Positions 1 to 5,483 of a stretch of DNA of 9,071 nt are shown in pieces. This stretch comes from Solirubrobacterales bacterium (GTDB lineage Bacteria; Actinomycetota; Thermoleophilia; Solirubrobacterales; Solirubrobacteraceae), in NCBI GenBank assembly GCA_003157595.1, contig PMKB01000350.1:26800-35870 (forward strand), written 5' to 3'. Each line of letters opens with the position of its first letter. Position 1 is the first letter of the stretch. Under the pieces are notes generated by a model. It saw only the letters and a list, made by a program, of their open reading frames with translations. It made no database searches and was not told the DNA's origin. The position numbers and the translations under genes were made by a program.

Positions 1-800
1 GCGTGGACCCGGGCCGCACCGACTTCACGCTGATCAACACGCCGAAGGTGATCGGCGGGCTGACCGAGGCCTGTGGCGACGCCGCGGAGGCGGTCTATCG
101 GGTCGTCTGCAACGAGATCGTCCGCGTCGCGACGCCCGAGGCGGCGGAGCTGACGAAGCTGCTGGAGAACATCTTCCGCGCCGTGAACATCGCGCTGGTC
201 AACGAGCTGGCGCTGCTGACCGACCGGATGGGGATCGACATCTGGGAGGTGATCGACGCCGCTTCGACCAAGCCCTACGGATTCATGCGCTTCGAGCCCG
301 GTCCCGGCATGGGCGGCCACTGCCTGCCGGTGGACCCCTTCTATCTCTCTTGGCGCGCGCGCGAGTTCGACATGGCGACGGAGTTCATCGAGCTCGCCGG
401 CAAGGTCAACCAGCAGATGCCCTACCACTGCGTTGCGAAGCTGCAGCGCACGCTCAACGACCGCGGGCTCGCGGTGCGGGGGGCGCGGATCGCGCTGCTC
501 GGCGTCGCCTACAAGCCGGGGGTCGGTGACATGCGCGAGTCGCCGGCGCTGAAGATCATCGAACTGCTAGTCAAGCTCGGCGCCGAGGTCGTCTACCACG
601 ACCCCTACGTGCCGGCGCTGGATTCCTTCGAGCTGCGCTCGACACCGCTGGCGCAGGCGGTGGCCGGGGCCGACCTCGTGCTGATCGTGACGGCGCACCC
701 CGGGATCGACTACGACACGCTCGCGGCCGACGGCGCGTGCGTGTTCGACCTGCGCGGCGTGACGCACCCGAGCGTCGACTCCCAGGTCGTGCGCCTGTGA
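1..800 (+). CDS. wbpA: UDP-N-acetylglucosamine 6-dehydrogenase, C-terminal part (5' end outside window)
   Basis: Nucleotide-sugar dehydrogenase that would oxidise C6 of UDP-GlcNAc to the uronic acid in two NAD-dependent steps in the cytosol. About 265 residues are visible and the N-terminal NAD-binding Rossmann domain lies upstream. The reading frame is open to the left edge, so the GTG at 3 is an internal valine codon, not a start. Visible features are the linker TPKVIGG, the central-domain helix TKLLENIFRAVN with its conserved Lys and Asn, the catalytic cysteine in GPGMGGHCLPVDPFYLSW (Cys codon 321-323), and the C-terminal UDP-binding domain with GVAYKPGVGDMRESPA. The GGHC-x-PxDPFYL form is typical of the WbpA/WecC/TviB branch that uses N-acetylated sugars, rather than UDP-glucose dehydrogenase. 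WbpA is preferred over WecC (UDP-ManNAc dehydrogenase) because the 3-oxidation, transamination and acetylation partners are nearby. The TGA overlaps the next start. Confidence 0.9.
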   Translation, partial: VDPGRTDFTLINTPKVIGGLTEACGDAAEAVYRVVCNEIVRVATPEAAELTKLLENIFRAVNIALVNELALLTDRMGIDIWEVIDAASTKPYGFMRFEPGPGMGGHCLPVDPFYLSWRAREFDMATEFIELAGKVNQQMPYHCVAKLQRTLNDRGLAVRGARIALLGVAYKPGVGDMRESPALKIIELLVKLGAEVVYHDPYVPALDSFELRSTPLAQAVAGADLVLIVTAHPGIDYDTLAADGACVFDLRGVTHPSVDSQVVRL

Positions 801-1510
801 GTTTGCGCGCGGACTCGCGCGCTCCCGGCCTGCACGTCGGCGAGGGCGTGACGATCGCAGCCGACGTAGTGCTCGGCGCCCACGTCACGATCCACGACGG
901 CACGGTGATCGGTGCGGGCTGCGTGATCGAGGACGGCGTCGTGCTCGGCAAGCACCCGCGGCTTGCGCGTCACTCGAGTGCTCCGCGCGGGAAGCTCCCG
1001 GGGCTCGTGCTCGGCGAGCGCGTGACCGTGTGCGCCGGGGCGATCGTCTTCGCCGGCGCGCAGATCGGCGCCGACGTGATCCTCGGGGATCAGTCCTTCG
1101 TGCGCGAGCGTGCAAGCGTCGGCCCCGCGAGTGTGATCGGCCGGGGTAGCGTGCTTGACCCCGGCGTCGCGATTGGCGCGCGCGTGCGTGTGCAGACCGA
1201 CGTCTACATCACGCAGGGCAGCGTCGTCGAGGACGACGTGTTCGTCGGCCCCGGCGCCTGCACGACCAACGACGACACGATGAGCCGCCACGACCACACC
1301 TACGAGCTGCGCGGCGCGACGCTTCGGCGAGCGTGTCGCGTCGGCGGCGGGGCGGTGCTGGTGCCCGGGGTCGAGATCGGCGAGGAGGCGTTCGTCGGCG
1401 CCGGTGCTGTGGTGACACGTGACGTGCCGCCGCGGACGCTCGTCGTCGGCTCGCCCGCGCGCGTCCTGCGCACGGTCGGCGACGAGGAGCTGCTCGAGCG
1501 CTGGCGCTGA
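797..1510 (+). CDS. wbpD: Hexapeptide-repeat (left-handed beta-helix) acyltransferase, WbpD/WlbB-like
   Basis: Predicted acetyl-CoA-dependent N-acetyltransferase, probably acetylating the 3-amino group of UDP-GlcNAc(3NH2)A. The 237 residues consist almost entirely of imperfect hexapeptide turns such as VTIAAD, VVLGAH and VFVGPG. The stretch DVFVGPGACTTND (about residues 147-159, Asn158) resembles the NDxxP region of WbpD/WlbB/WxcM-like enzymes, and the C-terminal VVGSPARVLR is the usual end of the fold. The GTG at 797 is chosen because it sits in a GTGA overlap with the dehydrogenase stop, implying translational coupling, and because the protein then begins directly before the first repeat. 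The frame is open 60 nt further upstream, inside the dehydrogenase. It is longer than the roughly 190-residue WbpD. Extra N-terminal coils and a segment at about residues 51-70 (GKHPRLARHSS...) suggest a distinct subfamily. Acceptor and acyl group are inferred from context; a different acyl group or amino sugar is possible. Confidence 0.82.
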   Translation: MSLRADSRAPGLHVGEGVTIAADVVLGAHVTIHDGTVIGAGCVIEDGVVLGKHPRLARHSSAPRGKLPGLVLGERVTVCAGAIVFAGAQIGADVILGDQSFVRERASVGPASVIGRGSVLDPGVAIGARVRVQTDVYITQGSVVEDDVFVGPGACTTNDDTMSRHDHTYELRGATLRRACRVGGGAVLVPGVEIGEEAFVGAGAVVTRDVPPRTLVVGSPARVLRTVGDEELLERWR

Positions 1511-1519
1511 GCGCCGGCG
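1499..1519. terminator. Candidate bidirectional terminator hairpin between convergent genes
   Basis: Bases 1499-1507 pair with 1511-1519: nine pairs including one G-T wobble, with a 3-nt loop formed by the acetyltransferase stop codon TGA. The hairpin covers the end of the rightward gene and lies 5 nt from the stop of the leftward flippase gene, so it could serve both. No T-run follows on either strand, and chance hairpins are common in DNA this rich in G and C. Confidence 0.35.
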
Positions 1520-1523
1520 AGCT

Positions 1524-2999
1524 CTAGCGCGCGCCTGGGCGCAGCGCGGCGAACAGCTCGACGGGCACCGCGTGCAGCGCCAACGCGGAAACGGCGAGCG
1601 CCGCGGTGCCGATCAGCGCCGCCGGCACCGAGGAGACCGGCACCAACAGCGCGGCGGCGAAGCCGACCGCGAGCGCCGCGCAGATCCGCCCGGAACGCCC
1701 GAGCGCCGGGCGCAGCTCGGGGTTGCGCAGCGCCAGCATCGTGCCGTAGGTGCATGCGAGCACGACCTCGAGCGTGAGTGTCACGACCGCCGCGCCGCGT
1801 GCCCCGTGCGCAGGGACCAGCAACGCGCAGAGCGCCACGGCGAGCACGACCATGCCGAGGCTCGTGCAGATCAGCAGGCGGTAGGCGCGCAGCGACAACA
1901 GCGTCATCGCGAACAGGGCGGCGACGAAGGTGGCGATCACGCCGGCCCCGAGGATCCGCAGGACGGTGGCGGAGCCGGCGAAGCCCGGCCCGCCGATCAC
2001 ATGGACCGCAAACGGGGCTCCCGCCACCACGAGCAGCGACAGCCAGCCGCCGAGCAGCAGGTTTCCCTCCAGCAACCGCGCCGACGCGTAGCGCAGCCGC
2101 TCGCGATCGTCGCTCGCGGCGCGCAACAGGATCGGGAACGCCGAGCCGACGAGCAGGACCGGGATGCCGTTGACGACGCTGAGGATGCGAAACGCGAGGC
2201 TGAACACGCCCGTCTGCCCGGGCGTGCTGATCAGCGACATTGCCACCACGACTACCTGGAAGTAGACGACCCCAAACGCCGTTGCAGCCGCGAACACGGC
2301 CGAGTCGCGCAGCAGCTCGCGCCAGCGCGCCGGGCTGAAGGCCGGTCGCAGTGTCACCTCGCCGTGCACGAGCGACGCCGTGATGACGAGGCTCGTCGCG
2401 TAAGCGAGGACCGCGGCGCCGAAGAAGGGGAGCAGCGGAGCGCCGAGCACAACCAGCACGACGAGCGCGCTGGCCGTGACGGCGGGTACGAGAAAGTCGA
2501 GCGCGGCGAGCCACTGCAGGCGCAGCGCCGCGGTCAGCGGCACCGTCAGTGTGACCTGCACGCCCGCCAGCACAAGGCCGAAGGCCGCGATCACGGTGCC
2601 CTCGACGACCGCGCGCGGGTAGCCGGCGAGCAGTGCGAAGACGATCGCCCCGGCGCCGCCGAGCGCGCTGAGCGAGATTCGCATGCCGATCAGGTTGCGC
2701 ATGAACTCGCGCCGCTCCGGCCCCGGCGCGCCGGAAAACTCGCGCACACCGAGGTTCGCGATCCCGCCCTCGGTGATCAGGGCGACGATCACCATCAGCG
2801 AGGTCACCACCACGTAGCGTCCGTAGTCGGCGCGGTGCAGGTGGCGGGTGACGAACGGCAGTACCACGATGCTGGTGGCGATGCCGCCGACATAGGCGAA
2901 CACGCGCGTCGCGCCGCCGCGCAGGAACTGCGCCCCGGCGGGGCCTGCGGCGAGCGGGTCGGCGGCGCCCGGAGGCGATCGCTCGGTGCTCGACGCCAT
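1524..2999 (-). CDS. wzx: Wzx-type polysaccharide flippase (MOP superfamily)
   Basis: Integral membrane protein expected to flip undecaprenyl-linked oligosaccharide units across the cytoplasmic membrane. The 491 residues contain about 14 hydrophobic segments, roughly at 33-52, 61-81, 106-126, 133-155, 165-187, 190-211, 234-254, 262-293, 312-334, 344-369, 373-395, 401-423, 438-457 and 459-480. Length and topology fit the Polysacc_synt/Wzx family. The N-terminal pattern LPFVTRHLHRADYGRYV followed by a helix and GIANLGVREFS is characteristic of these exporters. The frame is open to 3224, but the ATG at 2999 is chosen because the extra N-terminal 75 codons give a charged, non-hydrophobic sequence that would overlap the divergent oxidoreductase gene. 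There is no clear Shine-Dalgarno before this ATG, and a -10-like hexamer lies exactly 6 nt upstream, so leaderless expression is possible. Its substrate is not readable from sequence; the locus implies a glycan containing a diamino-uronic acid. Confidence 0.88.
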   Translation of the reverse strand: MASSTERSPPGAADPLAAGPAGAQFLRGGATRVFAYVGGIATSIVVLPFVTRHLHRADYGRYVVVTSLMVIVALITEGGIANLGVREFSGAPGPERREFMRNLIGMRISLSALGGAGAIVFALLAGYPRAVVEGTVIAAFGLVLAGVQVTLTVPLTAALRLQWLAALDFLVPAVTASALVVLVVLGAPLLPFFGAAVLAYATSLVITASLVHGEVTLRPAFSPARWRELLRDSAVFAAATAFGVVYFQVVVVAMSLISTPGQTGVFSLAFRILSVVNGIPVLLVGSAFPILLRAASDDRERLRYASARLLEGNLLLGGWLSLLVVAGAPFAVHVIGGPGFAGSATVLRILGAGVIATFVAALFAMTLLSLRAYRLLICTSLGMVVLAVALCALLVPAHGARGAAVVTLTLEVVLACTYGTMLALRNPELRPALGRSGRICAALAVGFAAALLVPVSSVPAALIGTAALAVSALALHAVPVELFAALRPGAR

Positions 3000-3005
3000 T
3001 GCGCG

Positions 3006-3035
3006 AGTCTGGCAAACGATGCGGTCGCGAGTCCA
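3006..3035 (-). promoter_or_regulatory. Candidate promoter for the flippase gene (leaderless type)
   Basis: On the minus strand a -10-like hexamer CAGACT (3006-3011) is followed by exactly 6 nt and then the ATG at 2999. It keeps the A at -11 and T at -7. A -35-like TGGACT (3030-3035) matches four of six TTGACA positions at an 18-nt spacing. Transcription would start at or next to the ATG, which fits the missing Shine-Dalgarno. Confidence 0.35.
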
Positions 3036-3041
3036 TAGACT
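3036..3041 (+). promoter_or_regulatory. Candidate -10 element for the oxidoreductase transcript
   Basis: TAGACT matches the actinobacterial TANNNT -10 pattern and lies in the 93-nt divergent spacer. A start point about 7 nt downstream would fall at 3048-3049, on the GTG of the short reading frame described next. No convincing -35 box is visible. The flippase -35-like hexamer abuts it on the other strand, so the two promoters would overlap and might compete. Confidence 0.35.
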
Positions 3042-3048
3042 GTCGGGT

Positions 3049-3096
3049 GTGAGCTCGCAGGTGATCGTCCGCCGCCGCCGCGCCGCCGTCCGGTGA
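3049..3096 (+). CDS. Possible 15-codon upstream reading frame coupled to the oxidoreductase
   Basis: The GTG at 3049 opens a 15-residue frame, MSSQVIVRRRRAAVR. Its TGA (3094-3096) overlaps the GTG start of the oxidoreductase (3093-3095) in a GTGA arrangement, as at the dehydrogenase/acetyltransferase junction. It starts about 7 nt after a TAGACT -10-like hexamer, so it could be translated from a leaderless transcript and deliver ribosomes to the next gene, which lacks a visible Shine-Dalgarno. The four consecutive arginine codons are unlikely to encode a functional product. A chance frame is entirely possible. Confidence 0.3.
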   Translation: MSSQVIVRRRRAAVR

Positions 3097-4097
3097 ACGG
3101 CTCGCGGGTGAACGTCGGGGTGGTTGGCCTCGGCTACTGGGGGCCCAACCTGGCGCGCAACTTTGCCGGACTGGCGGACTGCGAACTCACCTGGTGCTGC
3201 GACGCCGATGCCGAGCGCCGCCAACGCCTGGCCGGCCAGTTCCCGTCAGCGCGCTTCACCGACGACCTCCACGAGCTGCTCCGCGATCCGGCGCTCGATG
3301 CCGTCGTGCTGGCGACGCCGGTGCCCACGCACGCGTCGCTGTCGGTGACCGTGCTGGAGGCCGGCAAGCACTGTTTCGTCGAGAAGCCGCTCGCGCAGTC
3401 GGTCGCCGACGCGGAGCGCGCGGTCGCGGCGGCCGCCGATGCCGGGCGGCTGCTGATGGTGGGCCATCTGCTCGAGTACCACCCCGGGGTGCTGATGCTG
3501 AAGGAGATCGTCGACTCCGGCGAGCTGGGCGAGTTGCGCTACATCTACGGCAACCGGCTGAACCTCGGCCAGCTGCGGGCCGACGAGAACGCGCTGTGGA
3601 GCCTCGGCGCCCATGACGTCTCGGTCGTGCTGGCGCTCGCCGGCGAGGAGCCCTACGAGCTCTCGGCGCGCGGCGAGTCCTACATGCGTGCAGGGATCGA
3701 GGACGTCGTGTTCGGTTTCATGCGCTTCCCCTCGGGGCTCGCCGCGCATCTGCATCTCAGCTGGCTCGATCCGCACAAGGAGCGTCGCTTCACCGTGGTC
3801 GGCGACAAGCGCATGGCGACCTTCGACGACATGGAGGTCGAGCGCAAGGTCACGATCTACGACAAGGGCTTTGACGAGAAGAGCAACAGCTACATCGCGC
3901 GGGCCGGCGAGATCCGCTCGCCGCTGGTGCCGAAGACCGAGCCGCTGGCGCTCGAGTGCCAGCACTTCATCGACTGCGTGCGCGAGGGCCGGTCGCCGCG
4001 ATCGGACGGCGAGAGCGGCCTGCGGGTGGTGCGGGTGCTCGAGGGCCTGCAGACGGAGCTCGACAGCTCGCGTCGCTCGGCGGCCGTGGCGCCCTGA
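3093..4097 (+). CDS. wbpB: UDP-N-acetyl-2-amino-2-deoxyglucuronate 3-dehydrogenase, Gfo/Idh/MocA family
   Basis: NAD-dependent cytosolic oxidoreductase predicted to oxidise C3 of UDP-GlcNAcA to the 3-keto sugar, the substrate for the neighbouring aminotransferase. The 334 residues begin with a Rossmann domain: GVVGLGYWGPN at about 9-19, ATPVPTH at 74-80, and the family EKP motif in CFVEKPLA (Glu97, Lys98, Pro99). The C-terminal alpha/beta domain carries WSLGAHDVSV with His174 and Asp175 in the usual catalytic position. The NRLNLGQLR...LWSLGAHDVS stretch (154-178) is the pattern of the WbpB/WlbA branch. WbpB is about 316 residues, so the length fits. In Pseudomonas, WbpB recycles its own NADH with 2-oxoglutarate. 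The GTG at 3093 is the first usable start in frame; GTG 3108 is an alternative, and neither has a clear Shine-Dalgarno. Another inositol- or sugar-dehydrogenase specificity is possible, but the context argues strongly for this one. Confidence 0.86.
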   Translation: MNGSRVNVGVVGLGYWGPNLARNFAGLADCELTWCCDADAERRQRLAGQFPSARFTDDLHELLRDPALDAVVLATPVPTHASLSVTVLEAGKHCFVEKPLAQSVADAERAVAAAADAGRLLMVGHLLEYHPGVLMLKEIVDSGELGELRYIYGNRLNLGQLRADENALWSLGAHDVSVVLALAGEEPYELSARGESYMRAGIEDVVFGFMRFPSGLAAHLHLSWLDPHKERRFTVVGDKRMATFDDMEVERKVTIYDKGFDEKSNSYIARAGEIRSPLVPKTEPLALECQHFIDCVREGRSPRSDGESGLRVVRVLEGLQTELDSSRRSAAVAP

Positions 4098-4161
4098 CGC
4101 ACCGACGGCGTCCGCCTCGCGGCGTCAGCCGCGCATAAAAGGCCTTAACCGCCGATGCGCG
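4094..4161. terminator. Two inverted repeats in a convergent spacer, candidate terminators
   Basis: The spacer between the convergent oxidoreductase and aminotransferase genes holds two inverted repeats. CTGACGC (4094-4100) pairs with GCGTCAG (4122-4128), overlapping the oxidoreductase stop. CGCGCAT (4130-4136) pairs with ATGCGCG (4155-4161); its loop contains an A/T-rich run (4135-4140) and the 8-bp palindrome AAGGCCTT (4139-4146). On the minus strand the loop reads CCTTTTAT. This is not a classical stem plus T-tract in either direction, but position and symmetry fit a bidirectional termination region. Confidence 0.4.
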
Positions 4162-4174
4162 TGCGGAGCGTTGC

Positions 4175-5293
4175 TCAGCCGGCCGAGGCGACCGCCGCCG
4201 GCCGCCGGCCGCCGCGTGCCGCTCGAACCGCCTCGACGACCTCGACGGCCTGGACGGGGTTGAGCACGGCGCTCATCGGGATCGCGAGGTGGGTTCGCGC
4301 CGCCTCCTCGGTGGCCGGCAGCTCGAGCGCGCCACGGTAGGCGCTCATCGCGGTTTGGCGGTGGATCGGCACGCGGTAGTAGGCCTTGTTGCCGATGCCG
4401 GCAGCCGAGAGCGCCTGCGCCAACTCGTCCGCGTCGGGGTCGCGCACGACGTAGAGGTGCCAGGCCGGGTCGGCGCCCGCGACCGGGACCGGGAGCGCCA
4501 CCAGCTCGCCGAGGCCGGCCGCCGCGTAATGCTCGCCGGCGGAGCGGCGCCCGTCCGCCCAGGCGTCGAGGTGGGGCAGCTCGACCCGCAGGATCGCGGC
4601 CTGCAGCTCGTCCAGGCGCGAGTTGTAGCCGATGTGGTCGTAGGTGACCTTGTCGCGGGAGCCATGGAAGCGCAGCATGCGCACGCGGTCGGCGAGCTCC
4701 GCGTCGTTGGTCGTGACCGCGCCTCCGTCGCCGAAGCCGCCGAGGTTCTTGGAGGGGAAGAAGCTGAACGTCGCGGCCGTGCCGAGTGAGCCCGGCCGCC
4801 CGGCGTGCGAACGCGAGCCGGCGGACTGCGCCGCATCCTCGAGCACCGGAACGCCGAGCGCCTCGATCTCGGCGACGGGCGCGACGTTGCCGAACAGGTG
4901 CACGACGATGACCGCCTTGGTTCGCGGCGTGAGCGCGGCGCGCACGGTGTCGGCGGTGACGCAGAAGGTGTCGAGGTCGATGTCGCAGAACACGGGCGTC
5001 GCACCGGTCGGCGGGATCGCCTCGGCGCTGGCGTAGAACGTGAACGACGGGACGACGACCTCATCCCCCGGTCCGACGCCCATCGCTCGCAGCGCGATCG
5101 TGATCGCGTCGGTGCCGTTGGCGACGCCGACCGCGTGGCCCGCGCCGAGATAGGCGGCGAACTCCTGTTCGAAGGCGCTGACGTTGGGGCCGAGAATGAA
5201 GCGCGAGTCATCGACGACCGCGGTGATCGCTGCGAGGATCTCGGTGTGCAGCGGCTCAAGCGGGGTACGGGTGTCAAACAGGCCAACCGGCAC
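4175..5293 (-). CDS. wbpE: UDP-2-acetamido-2-deoxy-3-oxo-glucuronate aminotransferase, DegT/DnrJ/EryC1 family
   Basis: PLP-dependent sugar aminotransferase predicted to convert the 3-keto group of UDP-3-oxo-GlcNAcA to a 3-amino group, normally with glutamate as donor, in the cytosol. The 372 residues match the family in length (WbpE is about 359) and in order of motifs: RFILGPNVSAFEQEFA (31-46), the cofactor-phosphate region VANGTDAI (57-64), LEDAAQSAGS with Asp153 and Gln156, FSFFPSKNLGGFGDGGA with Schiff-base Lys182, and FHGSRDK...HIGYNSRLDELQAA (209-233). The GTG at 5293 is the only start giving the usual N-terminus MPVGLFDTRTPLEP. It lies exactly 6 nt after a TATGCT hexamer, suggesting a leaderless mRNA. 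The gene runs opposite to its partner oxidoreductase. Related DegT enzymes act at C3, C4 or C5 of other sugars. The C3 assignment rests on the nearby WbpA-, WbpB- and WbpD-like genes. Confidence 0.86.
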   Translation of the reverse strand: MPVGLFDTRTPLEPLHTEILAAITAVVDDSRFILGPNVSAFEQEFAAYLGAGHAVGVANGTDAITIALRAMGVGPGDEVVVPSFTFYASAEAIPPTGATPVFCDIDLDTFCVTADTVRAALTPRTKAVIVVHLFGNVAPVAEIEALGVPVLEDAAQSAGSRSHAGRPGSLGTAATFSFFPSKNLGGFGDGGAVTTNDAELADRVRMLRFHGSRDKVTYDHIGYNSRLDELQAAILRVELPHLDAWADGRRSAGEHYAAAGLGELVALPVPVAGADPAWHLYVVRDPDADELAQALSAAGIGNKAYYRVPIHRQTAMSAYRGALELPATEEAARTHLAIPMSAVLNPVQAVEVVEAVRAARGGRRPAAVASAG

Positions 5294-5299
5294 CCCACC

Positions 5300-5305
5300 A
5301 GCATA
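5300..5305 (-). promoter_or_regulatory. Candidate -10 box for a leaderless aminotransferase mRNA
   Basis: Read on the minus strand the sequence is TATGCT, then 6 nt (GGTGGG), then the GTG start at 5293. TATGCT fits TANNNT and differs from TATAAT at two positions. The spacing places +1 on the G of the start codon. No good -35 match is visible at 16-18 nt. The alternative reading is that GGTGGG, directly against the GTG, is a poorly spaced Shine-Dalgarno. Confidence 0.5.
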
Positions 5306-5407
5306 TCGGCGGCGCGGGTCACCGCGCTTGCGGGTAGCGCACGGACTCGGGCGGGCGGCGTGACGGCGGGCCCCCGCCAGCGTGGCCGGGGCGCCCGCTC
5401 GACCAAC

Positions 5408-5413
5408 TACCCT
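5408..5413 (+). promoter_or_regulatory. Weak candidate -10 element upstream of the amidotransferase gene
   Basis: TACCCT fits TANNNT and lies in a locally less GC-rich patch (about 5402-5433) of the 190-nt divergent spacer, 70 nt before the asnB-like start. No -35 is recognisable. A GC-rich hairpin (5365-5369 with 5374-5378, 4-nt loop) sits upstream. Nothing else in the spacer 5294-5483 is convincing apart from the minus-strand -10 box and the short frame at 5414. Confidence 0.2.
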
Positions 5414-5479
5414 ATGGCCTTCATGGAGCTACCCCCGGACAGCGGGCGGGCGAGCTTGGCGTCCGCGTCGGGGTACTGA
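5414..5479 (+). CDS. Possible 21-residue upstream reading frame before the amidotransferase
   Basis: The ATG at 5414 (or a second in-frame ATG at 5423) opens a short frame that begins MAFMELPPDS and stops with TGA at 5477-5479, 4 nt before the asnB-like GTG at 5484. The spacing would allow translational coupling. There is no clear Shine-Dalgarno and the peptide has no recognisable feature. It is listed because the other divergent spacer has a comparable frame; chance is a fair explanation. Confidence 0.2.
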   Translation: MAFMELPPDSGRASLASASGY

Positions 5480-5483
5480 GCGC

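Noticed and set aside
1..800. Assignment as UDP-ManNAc dehydrogenase (WecC) or UDP-glucose dehydrogenase
   Set aside because: The GGHCLPVDPFYL active site argues against UDP-glucose dehydrogenase. WecC cannot be excluded by motif alone, but the accompanying 3-amino sugar enzymes point to UDP-GlcNAc as substrate.
710..1297. 195-codon frame on the minus strand opposite the acetyltransferase
   Set aside because: It spans the dehydrogenase/acetyltransferase junction and mirrors hexapeptide codons as a His/Asp/Arg-rich sequence; no recognisable domain.
1419..3038. 539-codon open frame on the + strand opposite the flippase gene
   Set aside because: The translation is a run of Arg/Ala/Asp/His-rich sequence with no family motifs, while the minus strand encodes a clear multi-spanning flippase. 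Long antisense open frames are expected in GC-rich coding DNA, where stop codons are rare.
3000..3224. 75-codon N-terminal extension of the flippase from 3224
   Set aside because: It would overlap the divergent oxidoreductase gene by about 130 nt and adds charged sequence not seen in Wzx proteins; ATG 2999 is better.
3246..3965. 239-codon minus-strand frame inside the oxidoreductase gene
   Set aside because: Its sequence is low-complexity shadow translation, and the + strand frame carries the intact Gfo/Idh/MocA motifs.
5382..5483. N-terminal extension of the amidotransferase from an upstream start at 5382
   Set aside because: Class II glutaminases need Cys as the first residue after Met removal. 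The extension would bury that Cys and has no family similarity, so GTG 5484 is the start.
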